DNA of 64,000 nt from Streptomyces sp. 8K308 (GTDB lineage Bacteria; Actinomycetota; Actinomycetes; Streptomycetales; Streptomycetaceae), in the NCBI RefSeq assembly GCF_004348315.1, contig NZ_SMKC01000002.1:1-64000 (forward strand). The letters run 5' to 3'. A program made the position numbers and the translations under genes. The notes beneath the pieces are model-generated. The model ran no database searches. It had not been told where the DNA came from and saw nothing but the letters and a program-made list of their open reading frames with translations. Below are positions 8,844 to 17,178 of this stretch, in pieces (the first letter of the stretch is position 1; every line of letters begins with the position of its first letter).

Positions 8844-9914
8844 TCAGGTGACGGGCTGCGGCTCGGGCTCGGTGACGTCCTCCGGGTCGTCGACGTACCG
8901 CAGCACCTCCCACATGCCGTTGCGCGCGGGGTCGGCCTCAGCCGACCCCGTTGCCACGCAGCCGGCGAGCTCCGCGCGCAGCGCCTCGGCGTCGATGCCG
9001 GCGCCGATCAGCACCAGCTGCGTGGCGGCGGTCTCGTCGTCGGGGGCCGGGTAGAAGCGGAGGAAGCGGCCGACCGCGTGCAGCACGTAGCGCTCGGGGC
9101 GCGGCCCCGCGGCGAGGGTGACGAAGCCCTTGGCGCGGTAGAGCCCGGCCGGCCTGGTGTCGAGGAAGCTCATCAGGGCGCGAGGGCTCAGCGGACGCCG
9201 GCTGGTGAAGGCCACGCTCTGGTAGCCGGTGTGCGGATGCTCGTGCCCGTCTGCGTGCCCGCCCCCGTGCTCCGCTTCGAGCTCTAGGTCGGCGAAGGAC
9301 AGTTGTCTGGGCCCTGTGGTCCCGGCGCCGCCGGCGCGCGCGTTCTCCCGGTCGAAGAAGAGACCGGGGTCGATCCGGCCCCTGGCGGCCGGCACCATGG
9401 GCGCGCCGCCGCCGAGCTCGCGCAGCGCGGCGAGCTGCGCGCGCCAGTCGGCCTCGGGCACCAGGTCGGTCTTGTTGAGGACCACCAGGTCGGCGGCGCC
9501 CGGGTGCCGCGTCCTGCCCGGCTCGGCGGCGTCGACCACCTGCACCAGGCCGCCGTAGACGATGCGCCGGTCGCCGCTGGCCAGGATCATCCGCACCAGG
9601 CTGGGCGGCTCGGCGAGCCCGCTGGCCTCGACCACGATCAGGTCGATCCTGGCCGCCGGGTCGGCGAGCCGGTCGAGGGCCGCGTCCAGGTCCTCGCTGT
9701 CCACGGCGCAGCACAGGCAGCCGTTGTCGAACGAGGCCATGGCGTCGACCTGCCCCGCGACCAGCATGGCGTCGATCGGGATGCTGCCGAAGTCGTTGAC
9801 GACGGCGCCGATCCGGACGCCGTCGCGGTTTCTGAGCAGGTGGTTGAGGAGCGTGGTCTTCCCCGCGCCGAGGAAGCCCGCCAGCACGACGACCGGGATT
9901 CGGCTGGTGGTCAT
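8844..9914 (-). CDS. CobW/COG0523 family GTP-binding metal-homeostasis protein
   Basis: This 356-residue G3E-family GTPase has the P-loop GFLGAGKTT near the N-terminus, the metal-binding GCLCC motif (a CxCC site), Walker B region VVEASGLAEP, and the base-recognition NKTD. A short His-rich stretch (EHGGGHADGHEHPH) precedes the C-terminal CobW_C domain, which is typical of metallochaperones. COG0523 proteins deliver zinc or cobalt or support metal-dependent enzymes. The exact client is unknown here, and no zinc-regulator site was recognised upstream. The start is placed at the ATG at 9914 (MTTSRIPVVVLAGFLG), which matches family length. A GTG at 9953 would add 13 alanine-rich residues. Confidence 0.88.
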   Translation of the reverse strand: MTTSRIPVVVLAGFLGAGKTTLLNHLLRNRDGVRIGAVVNDFGSIPIDAMLVAGQVDAMASFDNGCLCCAVDSEDLDAALDRLADPAARIDLIVVEASGLAEPPSLVRMILASGDRRIVYGGLVQVVDAAEPGRTRHPGAADLVVLNKTDLVPEADWRAQLAALRELGGGAPMVPAARGRIDPGLFFDRENARAGGAGTTGPRQLSFADLELEAEHGGGHADGHEHPHTGYQSVAFTSRRPLSPRALMSFLDTRPAGLYRAKGFVTLAAGPRPERYVLHAVGRFLRFYPAPDDETAATQLVLIGAGIDAEALRAELAGCVATGSAEADPARNGMWEVLRYVDDPEDVTEPEPQPVT

Positions 9915-10036
9915 GGCCGCCACGATAGCCGTGGCGGCCGATCCGTTCGTCACTGGCGGCAGACCTCGCCGGGCAGGTTGCGCACGGGGTTCGCTTCACC
10001 CCTGTGGGGGGAGACGGCTGAGCCGCCTGGGTCAGG

Positions 10037-10055
10037 AGAGGCTAGCCTTACCTGG
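10037..10055. promoter_or_regulatory. Iron-box-like palindrome at the start of the sucrase/ferredoxin-like gene
   Basis: The 19-mer AGAGGCTAGCCTTACCTGG matches the Streptomyces DmdR1/IdeR iron-box consensus (TTAGGTTAGGCTCACCTAA) at 12 positions, with the best agreement in the core. It ends one base before the GTG start and overlaps the AGGAGAGG ribosome site. A bound regulator there would block expression. The outer bases are poor, so the assignment is tentative. Confidence 0.4.
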
Positions 10056-10982
10056 GTGAGCACGTGCACGACCCTCTCCCGGGCCCTAGCCGAGCCGCTG
10101 GCCGGCACCGCGAGCACCGCGAGGACCTGGCTGCTGATCGAGCAGCCGGGCCCCTGGGGCCCGGACGCCCTGGTCGACAGCCACCTCGACCCCGCCGTGG
10201 GCCGCGCCCTCGCGACGGCCACCACCGGCACCGGCGTGCGGGTGGCGCTGATCCGCCGCCCCGGCCGGCACGCCGACCGGCCGGGGGCCGCCACGGCCCG
10301 CCGCGCCTACCTGGCCCACACCCTGCCGGGGAACTCCTGGGTCCGCACCACCGCGGCGGTGGCCCCCGAGGACCTGCTCGACCTGGACTTCCTCCGGCTC
10401 GGCGCCGGGGTCCACGACGAGCTGTGGGAGCCGCACCGCGGCGCCCCGTTGACCCTGGTGTGCACCAACGGCCGGCGAGACCGCTGCTGCGCGCTGCTCG
10501 GCCGGCCACTGGCCGCCGAGCTGGTGGCCAGCGGCGGCTCGGAGGTGTGGGAGATCACCCATCTCGGCGGCCACCGCTTCTCCCCCACGCTGCTCGTGCT
10601 GCCGCACGGCTACGCATACGGGCGGATCACCGCCGTGGGCGTCAAGGGGGCCCTGGAGGCTCTGCACGACGGCCAGCTGGTCACGGAGAACTGCCGGGGC
10701 CGGTCCGCCTGGGACCGGCCAGGACAGGCCGCCGAGCTGGCCGTGCGGGAGGCGACCGGGGAGCGCGGCCTCGACGCCCTCGCCGTCCTCGCCGACCGGG
10801 CCGCCGGCGGCACGCGGGAGGTCACCGTGGGTCACGCGGACGGCCGCCGCTGGCGGGTGACGGTGGCGGCACTCACCGACGGCGAGCCGGCGCCCGCGAG
10901 CTGCGGGGCACGCCTCGAGACCCAGCGCCGGATGGCCGCCACCGACGTCACCGCCCTGGCCTCCGCCGGGGCACTCGGCTGA
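10056..10982 (+). CDS. Sucrase/ferredoxin-like family protein
   Basis: This 308-residue protein belongs to the sucrase/ferredoxin-like family, which has a thioredoxin-like fold that can bind a 2Fe-2S cluster. Cysteines are clustered in CTNGRRDRCCALLGRP, followed by WEITHLGGHRFSPTLLVLPH, the characteristic H-x-GGHRF-P block. Other conserved stretches are VALIRRPGRH and the C-terminal SCGARLE. The biochemical role is not established; proteins of this family are described as iron-sulfur proteins. The GTG start at 10056 follows AGGAGAGG at 10034-10041. An iron-box-like element overlaps this site, which would fit iron control of an iron-sulfur protein. It is divergent from the CobW GTPase and convergent with parE. 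Confidence 0.82.
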   Translation: MSTCTTLSRALAEPLAGTASTARTWLLIEQPGPWGPDALVDSHLDPAVGRALATATTGTGVRVALIRRPGRHADRPGAATARRAYLAHTLPGNSWVRTTAAVAPEDLLDLDFLRLGAGVHDELWEPHRGAPLTLVCTNGRRDRCCALLGRPLAAELVASGGSEVWEITHLGGHRFSPTLLVLPHGYAYGRITAVGVKGALEALHDGQLVTENCRGRSAWDRPGQAAELAVREATGERGLDALAVLADRAAGGTREVTVGHADGRRWRVTVAALTDGEPAPASCGARLETQRRMAATDVTALASAGALG

Positions 10983-11090
10983 GAACGCCGTCGGCGCTTC
11001 CCCGCGCCGCGTGGGGCGACGCCAGGGACGAACGCCGAGCGGCGCCCGTCCCCCGACGCCGAGCGGTCGTGGCTCGGGCAGGCGCGGCGC

Positions 11091-13208
11091 TCACGTGTCG
11101 ATGCGGGACCGGTCGAGCATGGCCGCCGAGCTGGCGATGAACTCGCGGCGCGGGGCCACCTCGTTCCCCATCAGCAGGCTGAAGGCCTCCTCGGCGGCCT
11201 CCAGGTCGTTGATGTTGATCCGCCGCAGGGTGCGCCGGCGCGGGTCCATCGTGGTCTCGGCCAGCTGGTCCGCGTCCATCTCACCCAGGCCCTTGTAGCG
11301 CTGGATCGACTCCTTGTAGCGGATCTTGCGGCGGTCCAGGTCGAGCAGCGTCGAACGGAGCTCCGCGTCCGAGTAGGTGTACAGGTACTTGTCCTGGCCC
11401 TTCTTCGGGTTGCTCAGCTCGATCCGGTGCAGCGGCGGGACGGCGGAGAAGACCCGGCCCTCCTCGACCATCGGTCTCATGTAGCGCTGGAAGAGGGTCA
11501 GCAGCAGACACCGGATGTGCGCGCCGTCCACGTCGGCGTCGGCGAGGAAGATCACCCGGCCGTAGCGCGCCTGGTCGATGTCGAAGGTCCGCCCCGACCC
11601 GGCTCCTATCACCTGGATGATGGCGCCGCACTCGGCGTTCTTCAGCATGTCGGAGACCGACGACTTCTGGACGTTGAGGATCTTGCCGCGGATGGGCAGC
11701 AGGGCCTGGAACTCGGAGTTGCGCGCCAGCTTGGCGGTGCCGAGCGCGCTGTCGCCCTCGACGATGAACAGCTCGCTGCGGTCCACGTCGTCGCTGCGGC
11801 AGTCGGCGAGCTTGGCCGGCAGGGCCGAGGACTCGAGGGCCGTCTTCCGGCGCTGCGCCTCCTTGTGCTGGCGGGCGGCGATCCGGGTGCGGGCGGCCGC
11901 GACGACCTTCTCCAGCACGGCGCGGGCCTGCTGCTTGTCGTCGCGCCTGGTCGAGGTGAGGAAGCCCTTGAGCTCCTTGGCGACCACCTGGGCGACGATC
12001 CGGGAGGCGGCCGAGGTGCCGAGCACCTCCTTGGTCTGCCCCTCGAACTGGGGCTCGGCGAGCCGGACCGTGACCACCGCGGTCATGCCCTCCAGGGCGT
12101 CGTCCTTGACCACGTCGTCCTCGGCGACCCGCAGCAGCTTGGTGGCGCGCAGCACGTCGTTGACCGTGCGGGTGACCGCGCGCTCGAAGCCGGTGACGTG
12201 AGTACCGCCCTTGGGGGTGGCGATGATGTTGACGAACGAGCGCACGGTCGTCTCGTAGCCGGTGCCCCAGCGCAGCGCGATGTCCACGTCCAGGTCGCGC
12301 TTGACCTCGGTGGGGATCATGTGGCCGCGCTCGTCCAGGACGGGCACGGTCTCCTTGAAGGTGCCCTGGCCGGTGAGCCGCAGCACGTCGCAGACCGGCT
12401 TGTCGGCGGCCAGGAACTCGCAGAACTCGCTGATCCCGCCGTCGTAGTGGAAGACCTCCTCGGACGGCTCGGCACCCTCGACGCCCCGCTCGTCACGGAC
12501 CGTGATGGTCAGCCCGGGGACCAGGAAGGCCGTCTGGCGGGCCCGGGAGTGCAGGGTGTCGAGGGAGAGCTTGGCGTCCTTGAGGAAGATCTGCCGGTCC
12601 GCCCAGTAGCGCACCCGGGTGCCGGTGCGGGTCTTGGGGATCTTCTTGGCCTTGCGCAGGCCGCTGGCCGGGTCGAACGGGGCGTCGGGCCCGGACTCGG
12701 TGAAGACGCCGGGGGTGCCGCGCCGGAAGCTGATGGCGTGCGTGCTGCCGCCCCTGTCGACCTCCACGTCGAGCCGGGCCGACAGTGCGTTCACCACGGA
12801 GGCGCCGACGCCGTGCAGGCCGCCGGAGGCCGCGTAGGAGCCGCCGCCGAACTTGCCTCCGGCGTGCAGCTTGGTCATCACGACCTCGACGCCGGAGAGC
12901 CCGGTCTTGGGCTCGATGTCGACGGGGATGCCTCGCCCGTTGTCACGGACCTCGACGGAGCCGTCTGCGCGCAGCAGCACGTCGATGCGGTCACAGTGGC
13001 CGCCGAGCGACTCGTCGACGGCGTTGTCGATGATCTCCCAGAGGCAGTGCATCAGGCCGCGACTGTCCGTGGAGCCGATGTACATGCCCGGGCGCTTGCG
13101 GACCGCCTCGAGACCTTCCAGGACGAGCAGGTGCCGCGCGGTGTAGTTGCCTGCCGGGTCGGCCCCGGTCAACAGTGCGGTGGACGGCACGGACGTGTCG
13201 GCGGTCAC
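11091..13208 (-). CDS. parE: DNA topoisomerase IV subunit B
   Basis: This 705-residue ATPase subunit of topoisomerase IV is the partner of ParC. The GHKL ATP site is seen in EIIDNAVDESLGGHCD, DNGRGIPVD and the lid GGLHGVGASVVNALS. The C-terminal TOPRIM metal site appears as EGDSALGTAKLA and FLADADVDGAHIRCLLL, and the end carries MGNEVAPRREFI. The length matches ParE, not the larger proteobacterial GyrB. The GTG at 13208 (VTADTSVPSTAL) is preceded by GAGGAG nine bases upstream, so the longer upstream open frame is not used. Enzymes of this pair act at the chromosome and are the targets of aminocoumarins (ParE) and quinolones (ParC). Confidence 0.95.
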   Translation of the reverse strand: MTADTSVPSTALLTGADPAGNYTARHLLVLEGLEAVRKRPGMYIGSTDSRGLMHCLWEIIDNAVDESLGGHCDRIDVLLRADGSVEVRDNGRGIPVDIEPKTGLSGVEVVMTKLHAGGKFGGGSYAASGGLHGVGASVVNALSARLDVEVDRGGSTHAISFRRGTPGVFTESGPDAPFDPASGLRKAKKIPKTRTGTRVRYWADRQIFLKDAKLSLDTLHSRARQTAFLVPGLTITVRDERGVEGAEPSEEVFHYDGGISEFCEFLAADKPVCDVLRLTGQGTFKETVPVLDERGHMIPTEVKRDLDVDIALRWGTGYETTVRSFVNIIATPKGGTHVTGFERAVTRTVNDVLRATKLLRVAEDDVVKDDALEGMTAVVTVRLAEPQFEGQTKEVLGTSAASRIVAQVVAKELKGFLTSTRRDDKQQARAVLEKVVAAARTRIAARQHKEAQRRKTALESSALPAKLADCRSDDVDRSELFIVEGDSALGTAKLARNSEFQALLPIRGKILNVQKSSVSDMLKNAECGAIIQVIGAGSGRTFDIDQARYGRVIFLADADVDGAHIRCLLLTLFQRYMRPMVEEGRVFSAVPPLHRIELSNPKKGQDKYLYTYSDAELRSTLLDLDRRKIRYKESIQRYKGLGEMDADQLAETTMDPRRRTLRRININDLEAAEEAFSLLMGNEVAPRREFIASSAAMLDRSRIDT

Positions 13209-13643
13209 GCAGTTCGCTCCTCGCTGAATTCTGATCTGGCGCTGATGTGGTGGCGGTCGCCGCTCAGAGGGTACCGAGGCCCTGTAGAGCGGTTGTGCGG
13301 CTCCCCGGGAAGTATCCAGGGTAGCCGAGCATCGCTCACGCGTTCGATAACTCGTCTGGGTGACGTGTACATCACGTTCCCTTCGAGGCATGAACCATTT
13401 AGGCTCCGGGCACGTCCTCCTGAACAAGGCAGGGCCCCCGGATACACCGAGGTAGCCGGAACAACACAACTAGACGACGCATTACACCAAGCAACCGCAA
13501 TACGGCTCATTCGCCGCCACCGGGCAGCGTTCGGCCATCTCGGGAGAAATTTTTCCATCGAGAAAGCCGCGGGCGGGAACGTTCTCGGCCTGGTTGGATG
13601 TTGTCCCTGGTACGACAGCTCGTCGAGCTAGAGAAGAGGCGAC
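13209..13643. other. 435-base divergent intergenic region, parE / zinc-ribbon gene
   Basis: This spacer must contain the parE promoter and that of the zinc-ribbon gene. It is less GC rich than its surroundings around 13380-13560. Short open frames in it have no ribosome site or codon bias typical of the genome. Apart from the promoter-like element at 13575-13602 I recognise nothing specific. Confidence 0.6.
13575..13602 (+). promoter_or_regulatory. Possible SigR-like promoter of the zinc-ribbon gene
   Basis: GGGAAC at 13575 is followed 19 bases later by GTT at 13600, resembling the ECF sigma-R pattern GGGAAT-N18-GTT. It lies about 40 bases before the GTG start. The spacing is one base off and the last -35 base differs, so this is only a candidate. 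Confidence 0.3.
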
Positions 13644-13874
13644 GTGACTACTGTTCTGACCCCCGCGACCCCGCTGACGGCCGGGGACCGCTGCGACCGC
13701 TGTGGTGCCCAGGCGTATCTCCGCGTGGTCCTCATCAGCGGCGGAGAGCTGCTGTTCTGCGCCCACCACGGCCGCAAGTTCGAGCCGGAGCTCAAGAAGA
13801 TCGCCGCGGAGATACAGGACGAGACGGAGAAGCTCACCGCGACTCCCGCATCCGCGCGCGACGACGAACGCTGA
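13644..13874 (+). CDS. Small zinc-ribbon protein, DUF7455 type
   Basis: This 76-residue protein, conserved next to the principal sigma factor gene in Streptomyces, is of unknown function. It has two paired metal-ligand sites, C-x-x-C in GDRCDRCGAQAYLRV and C-x-H-H in LLFCAHHGRKF, consistent with one structural zinc. The basic/acidic helical tail is ELKKIAAEIQDETEKL. GTG at 13644 is preceded by AGAAGAGG. The gene points toward hrdB, and three strong hairpins lie between the two genes. A role tied to transcription or thiol stress is conceivable but is inference. Confidence 0.82.
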   Translation: MTTVLTPATPLTAGDRCDRCGAQAYLRVVLISGGELLFCAHHGRKFEPELKKIAAEIQDETEKLTATPASARDDER

Positions 13875-13924
13875 TCCGAGCGCAGATCCGATCTGACGTA
13901 TCGCGTTTCCTGACGACGGGCTCC

Positions 13925-13948
13925 GTCCGGCCGGCGTCCCGGCCGGAC
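13925..13948. terminator. Hairpin 1 after the zinc-ribbon gene
   Basis: Perfect ten-base arms GTCCGGCCGG (13925-13934) and CCGGCCGGAC (13939-13948) enclose a four-base loop, about 50 bases after the stop codon. Confidence 0.6.
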
Positions 13949-13951
13949 AGC

Positions 13952-13984
13952 GGGCGGTCAACCGCGTACGCGCGGTGACCGCCC
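13952..13984. terminator. Hairpin 2 after the zinc-ribbon gene
   Basis: The left arm GGGCGGTCAACCGCG (13952-13966) pairs with CGCGGTGACCGCCC (13971-13984) with a single bulged base and a TACG loop. It lies only three bases beyond hairpin 1. Confidence 0.6.
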
Positions 13985-14113
13985 GTTTCCGTACCCGTGT
14001 GTCACCTGGGCCATCGGCCCCGCAGTCCGAGGTCTCCGTGCTCCGTGCTCTCCTGAGCACCCCAGGCGCCGCCGTGCGCCCGCTTCGTGCTGCCCGCGTG
14101 GACGCGCACACCC

Positions 14114-14155
14114 AGAACGGCCGGTGGCCCCCTGGTGGGGGCCACCGGCCGTTCT
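14114..14155. terminator. Strong bidirectional terminator before hrdB
   Basis: A perfect 19-base stem (14114-14132 with 14137-14155) closes on a TGGT loop between two convergent genes, 41 bases from the sigma factor stop codon. It should terminate transcription from both sides. Confidence 0.88.
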
Positions 14156-14195
14156 CGTGTGTCTCGGGGCGCCTCGGCCGCTCGGCCGAGGTCGC

Positions 14196-15824
14196 TCAGT
14201 CGAGGTAGTCGCGCAGCACCTGGGAGCGCGACGGGTGCCGCAGCTTGGACATCGTCTTCGACTCGATCTGCCGGATCCGCTCGCGCGTGACCCCGTAGAC
14301 CTTGCCGATCTCGTCCAGCGTCTTGGGCTGGCCGTCGGTGAGGCCGAAGCGCATCGAGACGACGCCGGCCTCGCGCTCGCTCAGCGTGTCGAGCACGGAG
14401 TGCAGCTGCTCCTGCAGCAGCGTGAAGCTCACCGCGTCGGCCGGCACCACGGCCTCGGAGTCCTCGATGAGGTCACCGAACTCGCTGTCGCCGTCCTCGC
14501 CGAGCGGGGTGTGCAGGGAGATCGGCTCCCGGCCGTACTTCTGGACCTCGACGACCTTCTCCGGGGTCATGTCGAGCTCCTTGGCCAGCTCCTCCGGGGT
14601 GGGCTCCCGGCCCAGGTCCTGGAGCATCTGCCGCTGGACACGGGCGAGCTTGTTGATCACCTCGACCATGTGCACCGGGATCCGAATGGTGCGGGCCTGG
14701 TCGGCCATGGCGCGGGTGATGGCCTGACGGATCCACCAGGTCGCGTAGGTGGAGAACTTGTAACCCTTGGTGTAGTCGAACTTCTCCACCGCGCGGATCA
14801 GGCCCAGGTTGCCCTCCTGGATCAGGTCCAGGAAGAGCATGCCGCGGCCGGTGTACCGCTTGGCCAGCGAGACCACCAGGCGGAGGTTGGCCTCCAGCAG
14901 GTGGTTCTTGGCGCGGCGGCCGTCCTCGGAGATGATCTCCAGCTCGCGCCGCAGCTTGGGGGCGATCTTGTCGGAGCTGGCCAGCTTGTCCTCGGCGAAC
15001 AGACCCGCCTCGATGCGCTTGGCGAGCTCCACCTCCTGCTCCGCGTTGAGCAGGGGGACCTTGCCGATCTGCTTCAGGTAGTCCTTGACGGGGTCGGCCG
15101 TGGCGCCGGCGGCCGCGACCTGCTGGGCCGGGGCGTCGTCCTCGTCCTCGTCGGAGAGCACGAAGCCCTCGTTCTCCGGCTTGCCGTCGGGGCCCTCGCC
15201 CGGGGCCGCCGCCCGCACGGCGCGGTCGGTGGGCTCCTCCAAGCCCTCCTCGTCGCCGTCCAGGAACTCGTCGGCAAGCTCCTTCTTGGGCTCGTCCTTC
15301 TTGCCCGCGGTCTTCTTGGTGGCCACCGGCCCCTTCTTGGCGGCCGGGGCCTTCTTGGCCGGCGCCTTCTTCGCGGGGGCTTTCTTGGCGACCGCCTTCT
15401 TCGCCGCGGCCTTCTTAGCCGCCGGCCTGCTCACGGAGCCGCCCGCCGCCTCGCCGTGCTCGGCCTCACCCGCCGGGTCCTCCGGGCGGGCCATGGCCGT
15501 GGCCTGCTTGGCCGGAGCCGCCTTCGCCGCCACGGTCTTGGTCGCGGTGCGCTTGGCCGTCGTCTTCGCGGCGACACTCTTCCGGGTGCGCTTGGGCGCC
15601 TCGGCGGCACTCACCATCAGCGTCACGCCCTCCTCGTCGAGGATCTGGTTGAGGCTGCGCAGAACGTTCTTCCACTGGGCTTTCGGGATCTGGTCAGCCT
15701 CGATGGCCCGGCGCAGATCATCGCCGGCGATCTGCCCCTCAGCCTTTCCCCGTTCGATCAGCGCCATCACAGAATTGGACTCGGCGATCTCGGCAGGGAG
15801 AGTACGGGAAGTGCTGGCCGACAC
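14196..15824 (-). CDS. hrdB: Principal RNA polymerase sigma factor HrdB
   Basis: This 542-residue group 1 sigma factor directs RNA polymerase to housekeeping promoters. Region 1.1-like sequence is at the N-terminus. Then comes a Lys/Ala/Pro-rich linker (about residues 95-165, repeats of [13 protein letters not shown]) and an acidic stretch. Region 1.2 follows ([16 protein letters not shown]), then region 2 ([35 protein letters not shown]), region 3, and region 4.2 with the -35 helix ([20 protein letters not shown]). The GTG at 15824 ([16 protein letters not shown]) with GAGAGG upstream matches the start of other HrdB proteins. An in-frame TTG six bases upstream is less likely. A ShbA-type promoter candidate lies about 140 bases upstream. 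Confidence 0.95.
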   Translation of the reverse strand: MSASTSRTLPAEIAESNSVMALIERGKAEGQIAGDDLRRAIEADQIPKAQWKNVLRSLNQILDEEGVTLMVSAAEAPKRTRKSVAAKTTAKRTATKTVAAKAAPAKQATAMARPEDPAGEAEHGEAAGGSVSRPAAKKAAAKKAVAKKAPAKKAPAKKAPAAKKGPVATKKTAGKKDEPKKELADEFLDGDEEGLEEPTDRAVRAAAPGEGPDGKPENEGFVLSDEDEDDAPAQQVAAAGATADPVKDYLKQIGKVPLLNAEQEVELAKRIEAGLFAEDKLASSDKIAPKLRRELEIISEDGRRAKNHLLEANLRLVVSLAKRYTGRGMLFLDLIQEGNLGLIRAVEKFDYTKGYKFSTYATWWIRQAITRAMADQARTIRIPVHMVEVINKLARVQRQMLQDLGREPTPEELAKELDMTPEKVVEVQKYGREPISLHTPLGEDGDSEFGDLIEDSEAVVPADAVSFTLLQEQLHSVLDTLSEREAGVVSMRFGLTDGQPKTLDEIGKVYGVTRERIRQIESKTMSKLRHPSRSQVLRDYLD

Positions 15825-15964
15825 GAACAACCTCTCGGAAACTCTTGGGAACGGCTAGGGCCCGCCCGAAGCAAGCGGAACCGTGACCGACGGCGGGGTG
15901 AGCCGACGGCGGTGGTGCGGATGGCTCGGACCACCGGTCCGGCCACTGCGGCCACCTCTTCAAT

Positions 15965-15992
15965 CATCGCGCTGCTTCCCGAAGCGTTACGC
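15965..15992 (-). promoter_or_regulatory. Candidate ECF (ShbA-type) promoter of hrdB
   Basis: On the minus strand CGTAAC (15987-15992) is followed after 16 bases by CGATGA (15965-15970). From memory, this is the promoter pattern that the ECF sigma factor ShbA uses to transcribe hrdB in Streptomyces. It would give a leader of roughly 130 bases. Confidence 0.6.
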
Positions 15993-16114
15993 GGCTCGCA
16001 CGTGGCGCGAGTCACATCACGAGTGCACGCGTAACGGGCCGACCCCGAGGCGCCGCCGGAGCCCTGCCGGGCCCGGATCCGACGGCGCCGGGTCCTGTGT
16101 CCTTCCGCCGCCGG

Positions 16115-17026
16115 TCAGTGCTCGCGCGGAGCGGGAACCACATGGTCCGAGCCCGCCGCGGCCGCGGCGCCGTCCGAGGGGATGGTGAGCAGGTGGCGCA
16201 TCGCGGTCTCGGCGGCGGCCGGCTCGCCCGAGGAGATGGCGTCCACGATGCGCTGGTGCAGGGCGACAGAGCCCTCCGTGGGGTGCTCACAGCCGGAGGC
16301 CGCGCCACCGGAGACCTGGAGCGCCGAGGCGACGATGCCGGAGAGGTGCTCCAGCATGCGGTTGCCGGCGGCCTGGAGGAGCAGGGCGTGGAACTCGGCG
16401 TCGGCGCGGGAGAAGGTGAGCGCGTCTCCCTGGGCCAGGGCGTGGGTCATGATGTCGACCATGTCACCGAGGCGCTGGCGGACCTCCTCCCGGGTGTCGC
16501 CCGCGGCGAGCCTGGCGGCCAGCGGTTCGATAGTCAGGCGCAGCTCGCACAGCTCGCGGCGCTGGTCCTCGCGCTGCGGACCGAAGGCCCGCCACTCGAT
16601 GATGTCGGGATCGAGCAGGTTCCAGTCGCCGACGGGGCGGACCCGGGTGCCGACGTTGGGGCGGGCGCTCACCAGCCCCTTGGCCTCGAGGACCCGCAGG
16701 GACTCGCGGACCACGGTGCGGGAGACCTCGAAACGCTGACCGATCTCCTCGGGAACCAGCGGCCGGTCGGCGCCGAGGTCACCGGAGACGATCATCTGGC
16801 CCAGCTGCTGGACGAGTTGGCCGTGGAGCCCGCGGCCCCGGCTGCCGGCGGCCCGACGGCCGACCCGCCCCATGTCGGGGTCGGGGCCGTCCCAGGCGGG
16901 GGCGTTGGTGGTGCGGGCCGCTCCCGTCGACTCGGCGTAGGAGTAGCGGTCGAGCTCACCCGGGCCGCTGGGGCCGGAGTCGGCGGAACGGGTGGCGGTC
17001 ATCATGGAGTGCGCAAGGGTAGTCAC
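16115..17026 (-). CDS. FadR/GntR family transcriptional regulator
   Basis: This 303-residue GntR regulator has an unusually long, probably disordered N-terminus of about 65 residues. The winged helix follows (VPEEIGQRFEVSRTVVRESL, then RVLEAKGLVSARPNVGTRV), and then an FCD/FadR-type helical effector domain (ELRLTIEPLAARLAAG, FSRADAEFHALLLQAAGN). The D/H positions of the FCD metal site are retained. Related proteins respond to sugar acids or other carboxylates. The start is unsure. The GTG at 17026 sits only one base after AAAGGAGG, which is too close, while the ATG pair at 17005/17002 is far from it. The upstream spacer holds the palindrome ACCTTGAGGT (17056-17065), a possible autoregulatory site. 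Confidence 0.85.
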   Translation of the reverse strand: MTTLAHSMMTATRSADSGPSGPGELDRYSYAESTGAARTTNAPAWDGPDPDMGRVGRRAAGSRGRGLHGQLVQQLGQMIVSGDLGADRPLVPEEIGQRFEVSRTVVRESLRVLEAKGLVSARPNVGTRVRPVGDWNLLDPDIIEWRAFGPQREDQRRELCELRLTIEPLAARLAAGDTREEVRQRLGDMVDIMTHALAQGDALTFSRADAEFHALLLQAAGNRMLEHLSGIVASALQVSGGAASGCEHPTEGSVALHQRIVDAISSGEPAAAETAMRHLLTIPSDGAAAAAGSDHVVPAPREH

Positions 17027-17178
17027 GCCTCCTTTGTCGGCGGCCCTCGTTGACACCTTGAGGTCTTTGGTGAAAAGCACACGAAAGGGTGATCGGCGGC
17101 TCCCGCATAATTGACGCCTAACCGGAAGGAAAGGGACTCCGCCCACCAGCCGGTGGGCCGGACCGGCCGACTCACCGC

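Larger units (their letters stand above)
13875..14195. other. 321-base convergent spacer with stacked hairpins
   Basis: This gap between the stop of the zinc-ribbon gene and the stop of the sigma factor gene holds three hairpins, annotated separately. Between 13985 and 14113 I see no gene or recognisable motif. Confidence 0.7.

Noticed and set aside
11031-11070. Short direct repeat ACGCCGAGCGG in the gap after the sucrase/ferredoxin-like gene
   Set aside because: Two 11-base copies in GC-rich non-coding DNA have no supporting context.
13482-14111. Minus-strand open frame through the zinc-ribbon gene
   Set aside because: It overlaps the well-supported small + strand gene and three hairpins, and shows no domain.
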